Positions 8,840-18,233 of a DNA stretch of 64,000 nucleotides are shown piece by piece. How positions within the stretch are numbered: position 1 is the first letter of the stretch; each line of letters begins with the position of its first letter. A model generated the notes under the pieces. It was given only the letters and a program-made list of their open reading frames with translations. It was not told the origin of the DNA and searched no databases. The translations under genes and the position numbers were made by a program. The stretch spans positions 1 through 64,000 of the forward strand of contig NZ_JAGMUK010000060.1 of NCBI RefSeq assembly GCF_019049245.1, in the 5' to 3' direction. The DNA comes from Streptomyces sp. AC555_RSS877. Its GTDB lineage: Bacteria; Actinomycetota; Actinomycetes; Streptomycetales; Streptomycetaceae.

Positions 8840-9649
8840 TCAACGGCTGTTGGTCAGCGACTTCGCGGACACCGGGAAGTCGAAGTAGGTGTCCGGACAG
8901 GGCTCGGGCTTGTAGGTGTAGTGCCACCACTCCTCGGCGAGGTTCACGAAGCCGAGGCTCTCCAGGGTGCTCTTGAGGAGCAGCCGGTTGGTCCGCTGTT
9001 CGCCCTGGATGCGCGGGTCGAGGGTGTGCGAGAGGGTGTCGAAGCAGTCGAAGCCGGTGCCCATGTCGACGGAGTTGTCCGGGAAACGCTCGTCCTTGGG
9101 GGCGTAACAGGGCACCAGGGACTCCCCCGGGACGTACGGCCTGGTCGGCTTCGCGGGGAGCTTCACGATCGTGAGGTCCATGGTCGAGCCGCGGCTGTGA
9201 CCGGATTTCTCGGCGATGTAACCGTCCTCGAACAGTCGGGTCTTGTCGACGTCCGGGTAGAACTCGCTCTTCATGGCCTCGTCGTCGAGGTCCTTCGCCC
9301 AGCGCACGAAGTGGTCCACGGCGTGCTGCGGCCGGTAGCAGTCGTACACCTTGAGGGTGTAGCCCTGGCGCAGGAGGTTCACCTGTGCCTGGTGGAGTGC
9401 TTCGGCGGCGGGGCGGGTGAGGATGCACAGCGGTTGGCGGTAGCCGTCGATGCGCTCGCCGACGAAGTTGTGCGGGGTGAAGTAACGCATCTCCTGGAGG
9501 ATCGTCGGGTCCACGGTTCTCAGGGCCACGAAGTTCTCCGGCGCCTTCGGGTCGGTGCTCGCCCCGGCCGTGGCGGAGGCGGTGGCCACGGCCAGCAGGG
9601 CGGCGCACAGGGTGACCAGCCCGCGCAGTGTGCTCGTCAGTCGTGTCAT
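8840..9649 (-). CDS. Secreted D-Ala-D-Ala dipeptidase (VanX family)
   Basis: 269-aa zinc peptidase of the M15D family. A signal peptide (about residues 1-30, MTRLTSTLRGLVTLCAALLA, then an Ala-rich cleavage region) predicts export. Zinc ligands are His151 and Asp158 in SGHSRGSTMD and His243 in AEEWWHY, which also supplies the catalytic Glu. It probably trims D-Ala-D-Ala released in the cell wall. Being secreted, it is unlikely to give VanX-type vancomycin resistance by itself, and no vanHA genes are adjacent. The start at 9649 follows AGGAG; longer in-frame extensions upstream would hide the signal peptide. Confidence 0.88.
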   Translation of the reverse strand: MTRLTSTLRGLVTLCAALLAVATASATAGASTDPKAPENFVALRTVDPTILQEMRYFTPHNFVGERIDGYRQPLCILTRPAAEALHQAQVNLLRQGYTLKVYDCYRPQHAVDHFVRWAKDLDDEAMKSEFYPDVDKTRLFEDGYIAEKSGHSRGSTMDLTIVKLPAKPTRPYVPGESLVPCYAPKDERFPDNSVDMGTGFDCFDTLSHTLDPRIQGEQRTNRLLLKSTLESLGFVNLAEEWWHYTYKPEPCPDTYFDFPVSAKSLTNSR

Positions 9650-9799
9650 GTCTCCTGCGTCTATCAGGAGTGTGTTCCGCAGGGGAAGCGATCGGATGCG
9701 GTCCGCCTCCACAGGAGCACTGCGACGGCGGCCTGCCCATGCGGCGCCGCCCGTGGCACACTTCTGACGTTCCGTCAGATCTGGTGTCGGGGAGGGACC

Positions 9800-10246
9800 T
9801 TGTCGCTTACTCATACGCCTGTGGTCGAGGGGTGGTTCGCCGGCGACGGGGACGACTTCAGGTTGCTCGGCACGCGTTGCCGCGCATGCGCTTCGGTGTT
9901 CTTCCCCCGCGAGGACAACCACTGCCGCAATCCCGGGTGTACCGGCGGCGCCCTGGAGGCGGTTCCGCTCTCCCGGCGCGGACGCATCTGGTCGTACACG
10001 GACAGCCAGTACCGGCCTCCGTCACCCTATGTGACCGATCCGGAACTTCCGTGGGAGCCGTGCACGTTGATCGCTGTGGAGCTGGAGGCAGAGCGGATGG
10101 TGGTGCTGGGGCAGGCGGTTCCCGGGGTCACCGTCGGTGATCTGGCGGTGGGTATGGAGGTGGAGGTCGTGCCCGGGGTGCTCCATGAGGACGCGGAGAC
10201 CATCTGGACGACCTGGCAGTGGCGGCCGACGGGGGTGACGGAGTGA
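9800..10246 (+). CDS. DUF35 Zn-ribbon/OB-fold protein, thiolase partner
   Basis: 148 aa. An N-terminal rubredoxin-like zinc ribbon (CRACASVFFP ... CRNPGC) precedes an OB-fold domain (GRIWSYTDSQYRPPSPY). Proteins of this DUF35 type form heterocomplexes with SCP-x-type thiolases and help bind acyl-CoA substrates, as with Ltp2 in steroid side-chain cleavage. The TTG start at 9800 has GGAGG at 9791-9795, only 4 nt away. No ATG or GTG in frame gives a sensible N-terminus. Its stop overlaps the thiolase start by 4 nt, so the two are translationally coupled. Confidence 0.85.
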   Translation: MSLTHTPVVEGWFAGDGDDFRLLGTRCRACASVFFPREDNHCRNPGCTGGALEAVPLSRRGRIWSYTDSQYRPPSPYVTDPELPWEPCTLIAVELEAERMVVLGQAVPGVTVGDLAVGMEVEVVPGVLHEDAETIWTTWQWRPTGVTE

Positions 10247-11433
10247 CAGGTGAGGTGGCGGTGCTCGGCGCGGGCATGCACCCGTGGGGCAAATGGGGGC
10301 GCGGCTTCGTCGGGTACGGAGTGGTGGCGGCCCGCGCGGCGCTTGCCGACGCCGGGCTGGAGTGGCGGGACGTCGGCTCGATCGTCGGCGCGGACACCGT
10401 GCGCGGGGGCTACCCGGGATATGTGGCGGGGGCGACGTTCGCGAAGGCGCTGGGCTGGCAGGGGGCCCGGGTCATGAGCGTGTACGCGGCGTGCGCGTCT
10501 GGGGCGCAGGCCGTCGACGTCGCGCGCGGGCAGATACTGTCCGGTCTCGCGGAAGTGGTGCTCGTGGTCGGCGCCGATGCCGCGCCAAAGGGGTTCTTCC
10601 GGCCGGCGGGCGGAGACCGGCCCGATGATCCGGACTGGCTGCGCTTCCGGGTCCTCGGAGCGACCAACCCCACCTACTTCGGGCTGTACGCGCGCCGACG
10701 GATGGCCGTACACGGCGACACCACGCAGGACTTCGCGCAGGTCAAGGTGAAGAACTCCGCCCTGGGCGCACTCAATCCGCATGCCCGCTACCGCAAGCGG
10801 GTCACCGCCGAGGAGGTCGCCGCCTCCGCCGTGGTCGCCGATCCGCTGCGGCTGCTCGACATCTGCGCGACCTCCGATGGCGGCGCAGCCGTGGTGCTGT
10901 CCAGCATGGATTTCGCGCGCCGTCACGGGGTGGCCGATCCGGTGCGGATCCGGGCCGTGTCCACGGTGACGCCGCGGTACCCCAACACCGTGCTGGATCT
11001 GCCGGACATCGCGACGGACTCCGCGGTGGCCGCCGAACCCGCCGCCGAGACCTTCCGGGCGTCCCTGGCCCGGGCGGCCTACGAGGAGGCCGGCATCGGG
11101 CCCGAGGATGTCTCCCTCGCCGAGGTGTACGACCTTTCCACCGCGCTGGAGTTGCAGTGGTACGAGGATCTGGGGCTGTGCGGGGAGGGCGAGGGGGCGA
11201 AGCTGCTGCGGGAGGGGGCGACGACCCTGGGCGGGCGCATACCGGTCAACACGAGCGGCGGGCTGGCCTCCTTCGGGGAGGCCGTGCCGGCGCAGGCGAT
11301 CGCCCAGGTCTGCGAGGTGACCTGGCAGTTGAGGGGGGTGGCGGGTGACCGGCAGGTCGCGGGCGCACGTGTGGGGATCACGGTGAACCAGGGCTTGTTC
11401 GGGCACGGTTCGGCGGTGATCGCGGTGCGGTGA
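10243..11433 (+). CDS. SCP-x/lipid-transfer-type thiolase
   Basis: 396-aa thiolase-fold enzyme of the SCP-x (acetyl-CoA acetyltransferase-like) group. The nucleophile-region cysteine is in SVYAACASGAQAVD, and the later motifs are NTSGGLASFGEAVP and QGLFGHGSAVIAVR. GTG 10243 overlaps the DUF35 stop (GTGA). The partner arrangement suggests thiolytic or retro-aldol cleavage of a CoA-bound substrate, for example a sterol or branched fatty-acid side chain, but no other lipid-catabolic gene is nearby to fix the substrate. Soluble, with no targeting sequence. Confidence 0.87.
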   Translation: MTGEVAVLGAGMHPWGKWGRGFVGYGVVAARAALADAGLEWRDVGSIVGADTVRGGYPGYVAGATFAKALGWQGARVMSVYAACASGAQAVDVARGQILSGLAEVVLVVGADAAPKGFFRPAGGDRPDDPDWLRFRVLGATNPTYFGLYARRRMAVHGDTTQDFAQVKVKNSALGALNPHARYRKRVTAEEVAASAVVADPLRLLDICATSDGGAAVVLSSMDFARRHGVADPVRIRAVSTVTPRYPNTVLDLPDIATDSAVAAEPAAETFRASLARAAYEEAGIGPEDVSLAEVYDLSTALELQWYEDLGLCGEGEGAKLLREGATTLGGRIPVNTSGGLASFGEAVPAQAIAQVCEVTWQLRGVAGDRQVAGARVGITVNQGLFGHGSAVIAVR

Positions 11434-11593
11434 GCGGCGAGCGGGCCGGAGTCCGGGCGGCCATCAGCGAGCCACAGTGGATGCAAGGGCTTTCCCGTAC
11501 GCTGCGTGACCGCCCGGGAATGCTGCGTGAACGTCTCATGAACTGGGCCTGGGCGTGCGCCGACGACGCCATCATGCTCCCGTGCACTCCTGG

Positions 11594-13207
11594 ATGGATA
11601 CTCTCCGCTTCGCCTTCCAGCCGGTGATCAATCTGACGACCGGCGGGGTCGCGGGTCTGGAGATACTCGCCCGCCCGGAGACCGGGGACATTCTGGCCGA
11701 GGCCCGTCGTGACCCCGAACTCGACGGCCGACTCGCGGTGTTGGCGGTGCGTTCGGCGGTTCGCAGGGAGACGCTGCTGCCGCTGCACGTCAACGTGTTC
11801 GCCGGCACGCTCGCCGACCTCGGCGGACTCACGCCGCTGCACGACGCCGTGCGCCAGGCGGGGCGACTGCCGTGGGAGGTGACGATCGACGTCGGCCCGC
11901 CGTACATCCACGTACCGCAGCAAGCGCTGCTGGAGGCGGTGGCCGGGCTGCGCCGGCAGGGGTTCCGGATCAGCGCGGACGGCGTCGGTGACGGGGACGT
12001 ACCCCTGCGGCTGCTCACCGATATCGGGCCCGACCTGGTGAAGCTCGACGCGTCGCTGCTGGCGCGGCCGGCTGCGGTGCGGGCGATGCGGACCCTGTGC
12101 GACGAGGTGGGTGCGTTGCTGTGCGTCGAGGGGGTGGAGACCGAGGCGCAGTGCGCCGGGGCGCTGGCGGCCGGTGCGCAGCTCGCGCAGGGCGAGTTGT
12201 TCGCGCCACCGTCCAGGCTGCCGGTCGCGGAGGTCTACGTCCCGCCCCGCTCCCCCGAGGTCGTCGGGGCGCCGCGTTCGGGGCCGACGGTGCGGGAGTT
12301 CGTACGGCCCGCCGCGCTGCTGCCCGTCACCGCGTCCGCGAGCCAGGTGCGGGCGCTGCTGACGGGGTCGCCGGACGTGTCCGGCGTGCTGCTCGTGGAC
12401 CAGGACGGGGTGCCGGTGCGGTCGGTGCACAGGTCCCGCTTCCTGCTGTCCATGTCGGGGCGTTACGGCCATGCCCTGTACGCCGACCGGCCCGCCGCCA
12501 AGCTCGGCGACCCGCCCAGGACGGTGGGCGTCGACGCCACCGCGTGGGAGGTCCTGGACGTGCTGGCGGTCGGCGACCGGGACCGTACGTCGGACGACGT
12601 GGCGGTCGTCGACCGGTACGGCCGGTGCGTGGGCGTCGTACGGCTCGCGGACCTGGTCCGGGCGCTAGCCGAGAGCCGGGTCGAGGAGGCGGCCGGGCTC
12701 AATCCGCTGACCCGGCTGCCCGGTTCGGACGCGATCACCGGCGAGGTGGACCGGCGGATCGCGGACGGGCGGACGTTCGCGTTGAGTTGGCTGGACGTGG
12801 ACCACTTCAAGCAGGTCAACGACGGGGCCGGCTTCGCGGCCGGCGACGAGCTGATCCGGTCCGTGGGGCGGGCACTGCTGCACGCCGTGTCCGGCAGTGC
12901 CCGGGTGGGCCACATCGGCGGGGACGACTTCCTGGTGCTCGCCGATCCGGACGGGCTGGAACCGCTGGCCGCCTCCGTGCTGGACGTCCCCTGGTCGGCG
13001 GGCGGGCGTGCCGTCACGCTGTCCCTGGCCACGGTGCTGTGCGTGCCGGGCAGTGTGACGGACCACCGGGAAGCGGCGGCCTGTCTGGCACCGCTGAAAG
13101 GGGCCGCGAAGTCGCTGGACGGGGCGAGTTGGGTGGTGGGGCGCGCCGGGATGCCGGGGCACGAGATCCGTCGGGGGGCGGGTGTGACGGCTGTGCGAGC
13201 GGTGTAG
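11594..13207 (+). CDS. EAL-CBS-GGDEF protein, probably degenerate at both c-di-GMP sites
   Basis: About 537 aa, cytoplasmic. Residues about 5-220 form an EAL-like domain with the signature read as EIL at residues 23-25. The VEGVET and DLVKLD motifs are kept, but the metal-binding DDFG segment is replaced by SADGVGDGD. Residues about 250-370 look like a CBS pair. The C-terminal GGDEF domain has LDVDHFKQVND and GGDDF at 442-446 in place of GGDEF, with no RxxD inhibitory site before it. It may bind nucleotides as a sensor more than turn them over. The start is uncertain: GTG 11582 and GTG 11555 are in frame and no clear ribosome site is visible. Confidence 0.82.
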   Translation: MDTLRFAFQPVINLTTGGVAGLEILARPETGDILAEARRDPELDGRLAVLAVRSAVRRETLLPLHVNVFAGTLADLGGLTPLHDAVRQAGRLPWEVTIDVGPPYIHVPQQALLEAVAGLRRQGFRISADGVGDGDVPLRLLTDIGPDLVKLDASLLARPAAVRAMRTLCDEVGALLCVEGVETEAQCAGALAAGAQLAQGELFAPPSRLPVAEVYVPPRSPEVVGAPRSGPTVREFVRPAALLPVTASASQVRALLTGSPDVSGVLLVDQDGVPVRSVHRSRFLLSMSGRYGHALYADRPAAKLGDPPRTVGVDATAWEVLDVLAVGDRDRTSDDVAVVDRYGRCVGVVRLADLVRALAESRVEEAAGLNPLTRLPGSDAITGEVDRRIADGRTFALSWLDVDHFKQVNDGAGFAAGDELIRSVGRALLHAVSGSARVGHIGGDDFLVLADPDGLEPLAASVLDVPWSAGGRAVTLSLATVLCVPGSVTDHREAAACLAPLKGAAKSLDGASWVVGRAGMPGHEIRRGAGVTAVRAV

Positions 13208-13565
13208 GTGAGGGGGAGCGGGGGCGGTCGGCGGCGTGTGGGAGGCGGGCGGGCAGTCGGTGGCCGCATGCCCCTCAACCGTTGTCGTCGGCGACCTTGA
13301 CGCTCTCGGGGCGCCGGTGAACACTTCCGGTGTCAGTCGACATCGCCGTACATTCTCGGCGTATTCAGGCACTGCGCTGCGCGGGCCCATCCGAGCCGAG
13401 GCCCGAACCCCGTGGGCGATTCGGCTGCGACGGCACGCTCGTCGCGGACGCCGGGCGGGGCGCGGGACTCTCCCTGCCCTCGGCAGTTCGCCAAGGGAAC
13501 CGCATCCTGCACGGAGGGCCGGGGCCGCTCGTCACGGGCCCACGGCCCAGGGCCTAGGAGCCGCC
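13208..13565. other. Intergenic region upstream of glpF
   Basis: 358 bp between the GGDEF gene and glpF with no convincing coding frame. It should hold the glpFK promoter. I see no GylR gene and no clear long palindrome. The only definite signal is the AGGAG ribosome site at 13556-13560 before glpF. Confidence 0.5.
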
Positions 13566-14315
13566 ATGAGCAACGGAGACATTTTCGTCGGCGAGATCAT
13601 CGGTACCGCGATCCTGATCCTGTTCGGTGCCGGCGTCTGCGCCGCCGTCACCCTGAGATATTCCAAGGCGAGAGCCTCGGGATGGATCGTGATCGCCTTC
13701 GGCTGGGGATTCGGTGTGCTGGCGGGCGCGTACACCGCCGCTCCCCTGTCCGGCGGGCACCTCAACCCGGCCGTCACGCTGGGCATCGCCGTGGACACCG
13801 GCGAGTGGGGCAAGGTCTGGGTCTATCTGCTGGGCCAGATGGTGGGCGCCATGCTCGGCGCCGTCCTGTGCTATCTCACGTACTTCGCCCAGTTCCAGGC
13901 CAACGTCCGGGAGACGGGGACCACCGAGGGCACGGCGGAAGAACCGCTGCCGACGCTCGGCATCTTCTCCACCATCCCGGAGATCCGGAACCCGGTCGCC
14001 AACCTGGTCACGGAGATCATCGCCACCGTCGCGCTCGTCCTGCCGATCCTCGCCTTCGGGCTGACCACAGGACTCGGTGAGTCCGGAACCCTCGTGCTGA
14101 TCGTCTCGCTGCTGGTCGTCGGCATCGGTCTGTCCCTCGGCGGGCCCACCGGCTATGCCATCAACCCGGCGCGCGACCTCGGCCCGCGCCTCGTGCACAC
14201 CTTGCTGCCGATCCCGAACAAGGGCGGCTCCGACTGGGGTTACGCCTGGATCCCGGTCGTCGGCCCGCTGATCGGCGGAGCGCTCGCGGGCCTCATCTAC
14301 AACGCAGCCTTCTGA
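13566..14315 (+). CDS. glpF: Glycerol facilitator (MIP/aquaglyceroporin)
   Basis: 249-aa membrane channel of the major intrinsic protein family that lets glycerol into the cell. It carries the two pore NPA motifs, SGGHLNPAVTLG in the first half and GYAINPARDLGPR in the second. The Asp after the second motif is typical of glycerol channels as opposed to water-only channels. Six hydrophobic segments can be picked out. ATG 13566 follows AGGAG by 5 nt. glpK lies 85 bp downstream, so they form an operon. The usual third member glpD and the regulator gylR are not here. Confidence 0.93.
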   Translation: MSNGDIFVGEIIGTAILILFGAGVCAAVTLRYSKARASGWIVIAFGWGFGVLAGAYTAAPLSGGHLNPAVTLGIAVDTGEWGKVWVYLLGQMVGAMLGAVLCYLTYFAQFQANVRETGTTEGTAEEPLPTLGIFSTIPEIRNPVANLVTEIIATVALVLPILAFGLTTGLGESGTLVLIVSLLVVGIGLSLGGPTGYAINPARDLGPRLVHTLLPIPNKGGSDWGYAWIPVVGPLIGGALAGLIYNAAF

Positions 14316-14400
14316 GCGGTTTCCGGATGGAGCAGCTTCCGAACCAGCAACCGCCGAACAGCTTCGAGCAGCATCCTGAATCCCAGCCCAAGGGGTAGCC

Positions 14401-15918
<1,518 letters not shown>

Positions 15919-15920
15919 GG

Positions 15921-15961
15921 GCACGCGCGCGTGGACGACGATTAGGCCCACGCGCGCGTGC
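15921..15961 (+). terminator. Strong hairpin terminator after glpFK
   Basis: A perfect 14-bp inverted repeat (GCACGCGCGCGTGG at 15921-15934, CCACGCGCGCGTGC at 15948-15961) with a 13-nt loop, starting 3 nt after the glpK stop and followed by a C-run. It may work in both directions because cvnD ends at 16032 on the other strand. Confidence 0.85.
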
Positions 15962-16031
15962 GTCCCCCCCGTGGGCGGCCCACGGACAGCGGCTCGTACC
16001 CCGGTCGGCGGGGGTACGGGCCGCGCCCGTG

Positions 16032-16637
16032 TCACGTCGTGACGGCCTGGCGGCGCTCCGCCGCGTACGCCATCGCGTGCTGGACCACGCCGATGAGGAT
16101 CTGCTTGACGGACTCCCGGTCGCGGGCGTCGCACAGCAGGAGCGGTACGCCGTCGTCGAGGTCGAGGGCCTGGCGTACGTCCTCGGCCGGATAACGGGCC
16201 GCTCCCTCGAAGCAGTTGACGCCGACGACGAAGGGTATGGAGCGCCGCTCGAAGTAGTCGACGGCGGCGAAGCAGTCCTCCAGGCGGCGGGTGTCGGCGA
16301 GCACGACGGCTCCGAGGGCGCCTTCGGAGAGCTCGTCCCACATGAACCAGAACCGCTCCTGGCCGGGCGTGCCGAAGAGGTACAGCACCAGGTCCTCGCG
16401 CAGCGTGATGCGGCCGAAGTCCATGGCCACGGTGGTGGTGTTCTTGCCCTCCACGCCGCTCGTGTCGTCGACCGGGCGTCCTGCCTCGGTGAGCAGTTCC
16501 TCGGTGCGCAACGGCCTGATCTCGCTGACCGCGCCGACGAGGGTGGTCTTGCCCACGCCGAATCCGCCGGCCACCAGGATCTTGAACGTGACGGGCTCGA
16601 CCGGGGGCTTGCCGCGCTCAGAACGCCCGAAGATCAT
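16032..16637 (-). CDS. cvnD: Conservon GTPase CvnD (Rab/Ras-like ATP/GTP-binding protein)
   Basis: 201-aa small GTPase of the conservon type. G1 is GGFGVGKTTLVG, the switch Thr region is NTTTVAMDFGRI, G3 is FGTPGQERF, and the guanine-specificity position reads VGVNCFEG where Ras has NKxD. CvnD proteins act with CvnA (sensor kinase), CvnB (roadblock) and CvnC (DUF742) in a membrane-associated, G-protein-like switch. Normally cvnD follows cvnC directly. Here about 750 bp with a repeat and a dead gene separates them, so it may depend on read-through or its own promoter. Confidence 0.9.
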   Translation of the reverse strand: MIFGRSERGKPPVEPVTFKILVAGGFGVGKTTLVGAVSEIRPLRTEELLTEAGRPVDDTSGVEGKNTTTVAMDFGRITLREDLVLYLFGTPGQERFWFMWDELSEGALGAVVLADTRRLEDCFAAVDYFERRSIPFVVGVNCFEGAARYPAEDVRQALDLDDGVPLLLCDARDRESVKQILIGVVQHAMAYAAERRQAVTT

Positions 16638-16643
16638 CGATCT

Positions 16644-16952
16644 CTACTCCTGCTTGATGGGGGTCGGGCGCCAAAGGGCCGTAGCCTTTGCCGCCGGGGG
16701 TTGCGATGACGAGTGCATCGCCGGGCCGACGTCCGCCGCGTCGCCTCCGGCGAGGCCGCCGCCGGCCGAACCGGCCGCGCGTTCCACGCCGTTGGCGCCC
16801 GCCGCACCGGGTCGGCCGAGGGCGTCGGTGGCGACGGTCGTCCCCATGCGAACGGCCTCGACAGGCTCCCGGGCGGCGAAGGTGCCGCCTCGGTCGACCC
16901 GGAACTGCCAGCCTGTCGTCACGTCTGTCTCTCCGATGGCACTGCTCGGCAC
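16644..16952 (-). pseudogene. Remnant of hydantoinase-type (OPLAH-like) 5-oxoprolinase
   Basis: An open frame of 102 residues retains two patches of the ATP-dependent 5-oxoprolinase/hydantoinase family: TGWQFRVDRGGTF near the N-terminus (intact enzymes read roughly GWQFWVDRGGTFTD) and EAVRMGTTVATDAL (intact: VRMGTTVATNALL). The patches are almost adjacent here, whereas in intact proteins of about 1200 residues tens of residues separate them. The rest is low-complexity Ala/Gly sequence. This indicates internal deletion plus loss of the whole C-terminal part. It lies between cvnC and cvnD, 7 nt before cvnD. Chance resemblance is possible but two ordered motifs make it less likely. Confidence 0.6.
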
Positions 16953-17060
16953 CGTGCCCGCAGGCCGGCGGGGAACTGCTGCGGATGGTCGTCGACGATC
17001 GGTCAGATCATAACGGGAGTGCGGTTTCCGTGCCCGGTCCCTCCGCGGTGCCCGGTCTGC

Positions 17061-17149
17061 ATCCGGTGGCCGTCCGGATCCGGTGGCCGGTCCGGATCCG
17101 GTGGCCGGTCCGGATCCGGTGGCCGGTCCGGATCCGGTGGCCGGGCGCC
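17061..17149. repeat. 18-bp tandem repeat, about five copies, between cvnC and cvnD
   Basis: The unit ATCCGGTGGCCGGTCCGG occurs perfectly at 17078-17095, 17096-17113 and 17114-17131. A 17-bp copy missing one G lies at 17061-17077, and a partial copy follows from 17132. Each junction makes the palindrome CCGGATCCGG. Read on the minus strand in one frame it encodes Pro-Asp-Pro-Asp-Arg-Pro repeats, but no credible gene contains it. It sits in a 438-bp stretch (16953-17390) that otherwise holds no gene. Confidence 0.9.
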
Positions 17150-17390
17150 TCGGGCAGGGCTGGTGGTGTCTTCACCTCGAAGACGCGGGCGTTCACATGG
17201 CGTGGTGGCTGGGCGGAGGGTGACCCGACGGAACGGGCGCCGAACGTGACCGGGGCGTCGCAGCGTTCCTGCGCAGCACCGGCCGGCTCCCGTACGCACC
17301 CGCCGGCCGTGCGACTCCCTTCCCCGACGCCGTCCGTGAGCGCCTCGCGGCGCTCACGGAACCGGCTTCCTCGTTGGGCGGGGCGGTCGG

Positions 17391-17786
17391 TCACAGCGCC
17401 CTGAGGCCGTTGATCACATCCCGCAGAATGCCTTCGTCCGGCAGTTCGGCAGGGGGCACGGGCCGGTTGACGTGGACGAACTCCCCGGTCACGAGGTCCC
17501 CCACGAGGACCCGCACCACGCCGATGGGCAGGTTGAGTTCGGCGGCGAGTTCGGCGACCGACTGAGGGGTGTCACGGCACAGGTCGACGATGTCCACGTG
17601 TTCGGGGGACAGCGTGTGGTCGCCTTCGGGGTCGTCCGCCTGGGGTTCCGTGACGACCACCGCGATGAGGTCGAGGCGGTGCTGCCCCGTAGTGGTGGTG
17701 CGGCCGCGCGTCATGGCGTACGGACGGACGACCGGTCCGGCCTCGTCGTCGAACCAGTGACTTCTTCCCTGACCGTCTGAGCTCAT
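17391..17786 (-). CDS. cvnC: Conservon protein CvnC (DUF742)
   Basis: 131-aa DUF742 protein. Typical features are the N-terminal GPVVRPYAMTRGRT segment, a central winged-helix-like region (HVDIVDLCRDTPQSVAELAA then LNLPIGVVRVLVGDLV) and the C-terminal LRDVINGLRAL. In conservons it associates with the CvnB roadblock protein and the sensor kinase. The spacing to cvnB is 9 nt, so it belongs to the cvnA-B-C transcription unit. The next conserved partner, cvnD, is displaced downstream. Confidence 0.92.
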   Translation of the reverse strand: MSSDGQGRSHWFDDEAGPVVRPYAMTRGRTTTTGQHRLDLIAVVVTEPQADDPEGDHTLSPEHVDIVDLCRDTPQSVAELAAELNLPIGVVRVLVGDLVTGEFVHVNRPVPPAELPDEGILRDVINGLRAL

Positions 17787-17795
17787 GTCATCCCA

Positions 17796-18233
17796 CTACC
17801 CGCTCTGAGGCAGATCGGTGCGCGGAGCGGCACCCAGATGCACGCCGACCCGCTTCACCAGGAGCGTCATCTCGTACGCCACCAGGCCCACGTCCGAATC
17901 CGCGTCCGAAAGGACGGCCAGGCAGCTGCCGTCGCCGGCGGCCGTGACGAACAGGAAGGCGTCGTCGAGCTCGACGACCGTCTGCCGGACGCTGCCCGCC
18001 TCGAAGTGGCGGCCCACGCCCTTGGCGAGGCTGTGGAAGCCGGAGGCGACGGCGGCCAGGTGCTCGCTGTCCTCCCGGGTCAGGTCGTTGGACACGCCGG
18101 TCGGCAGGCCGTCGCCGGAGAGCACGAGGGCCTTGCGGATGCTCGCGACGCGGTCCACCAGGTCGTCGAGGAGCCAGTTGAGCTCGCCGTTGTTGTTGCC
18201 CGCGGTGTGGCCGGTCGCCTTCGGTGCGGTCAT
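17796..18233 (-). CDS. cvnB: Conservon roadblock/LC7 protein CvnB
   Basis: 145-aa roadblock/LC7 (MglB-like) fold: ELNWLLDDLVDRVASIRKAL, DGLPTGVSNDL, VVELDDAFLFVTAAGDGS and DVGLVAYEMTLLVKRVG in the usual order. Proteins of this type act as GTPase-interacting or scaffold subunits, here presumably for CvnD. Its ATG overlaps the cvnA stop (ATGA), so translation is coupled. Soluble, and probably recruited to the membrane by the kinase. Confidence 0.93.
   Translation of the reverse strand: MTAPKATGHTAGNNNGELNWLLDDLVDRVASIRKALVLSGDGLPTGVSNDLTREDSEHLAAVASGFHSLAKGVGRHFEAGSVRQTVVELDDAFLFVTAAGDGSCLAVLSDADSDVGLVAYEMTLLVKRVGVHLGAAPRTDLPQSG

Noticed and set aside
8840..9649. VanX-like gene as part of a vancomycin-resistance cassette
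   Set aside because: The protein has a signal peptide and no vanH, vanA or vanRS gene is near; a cell-wall turnover role is more likely.
17003..17394. A Pro-Asp-Pro-Asp-Arg repeat protein encoded by the tandem repeat
   Set aside because: The frame has no ribosome site, no conserved flanking domain, and the repeat unit being a multiple of three makes an open frame expected by chance.
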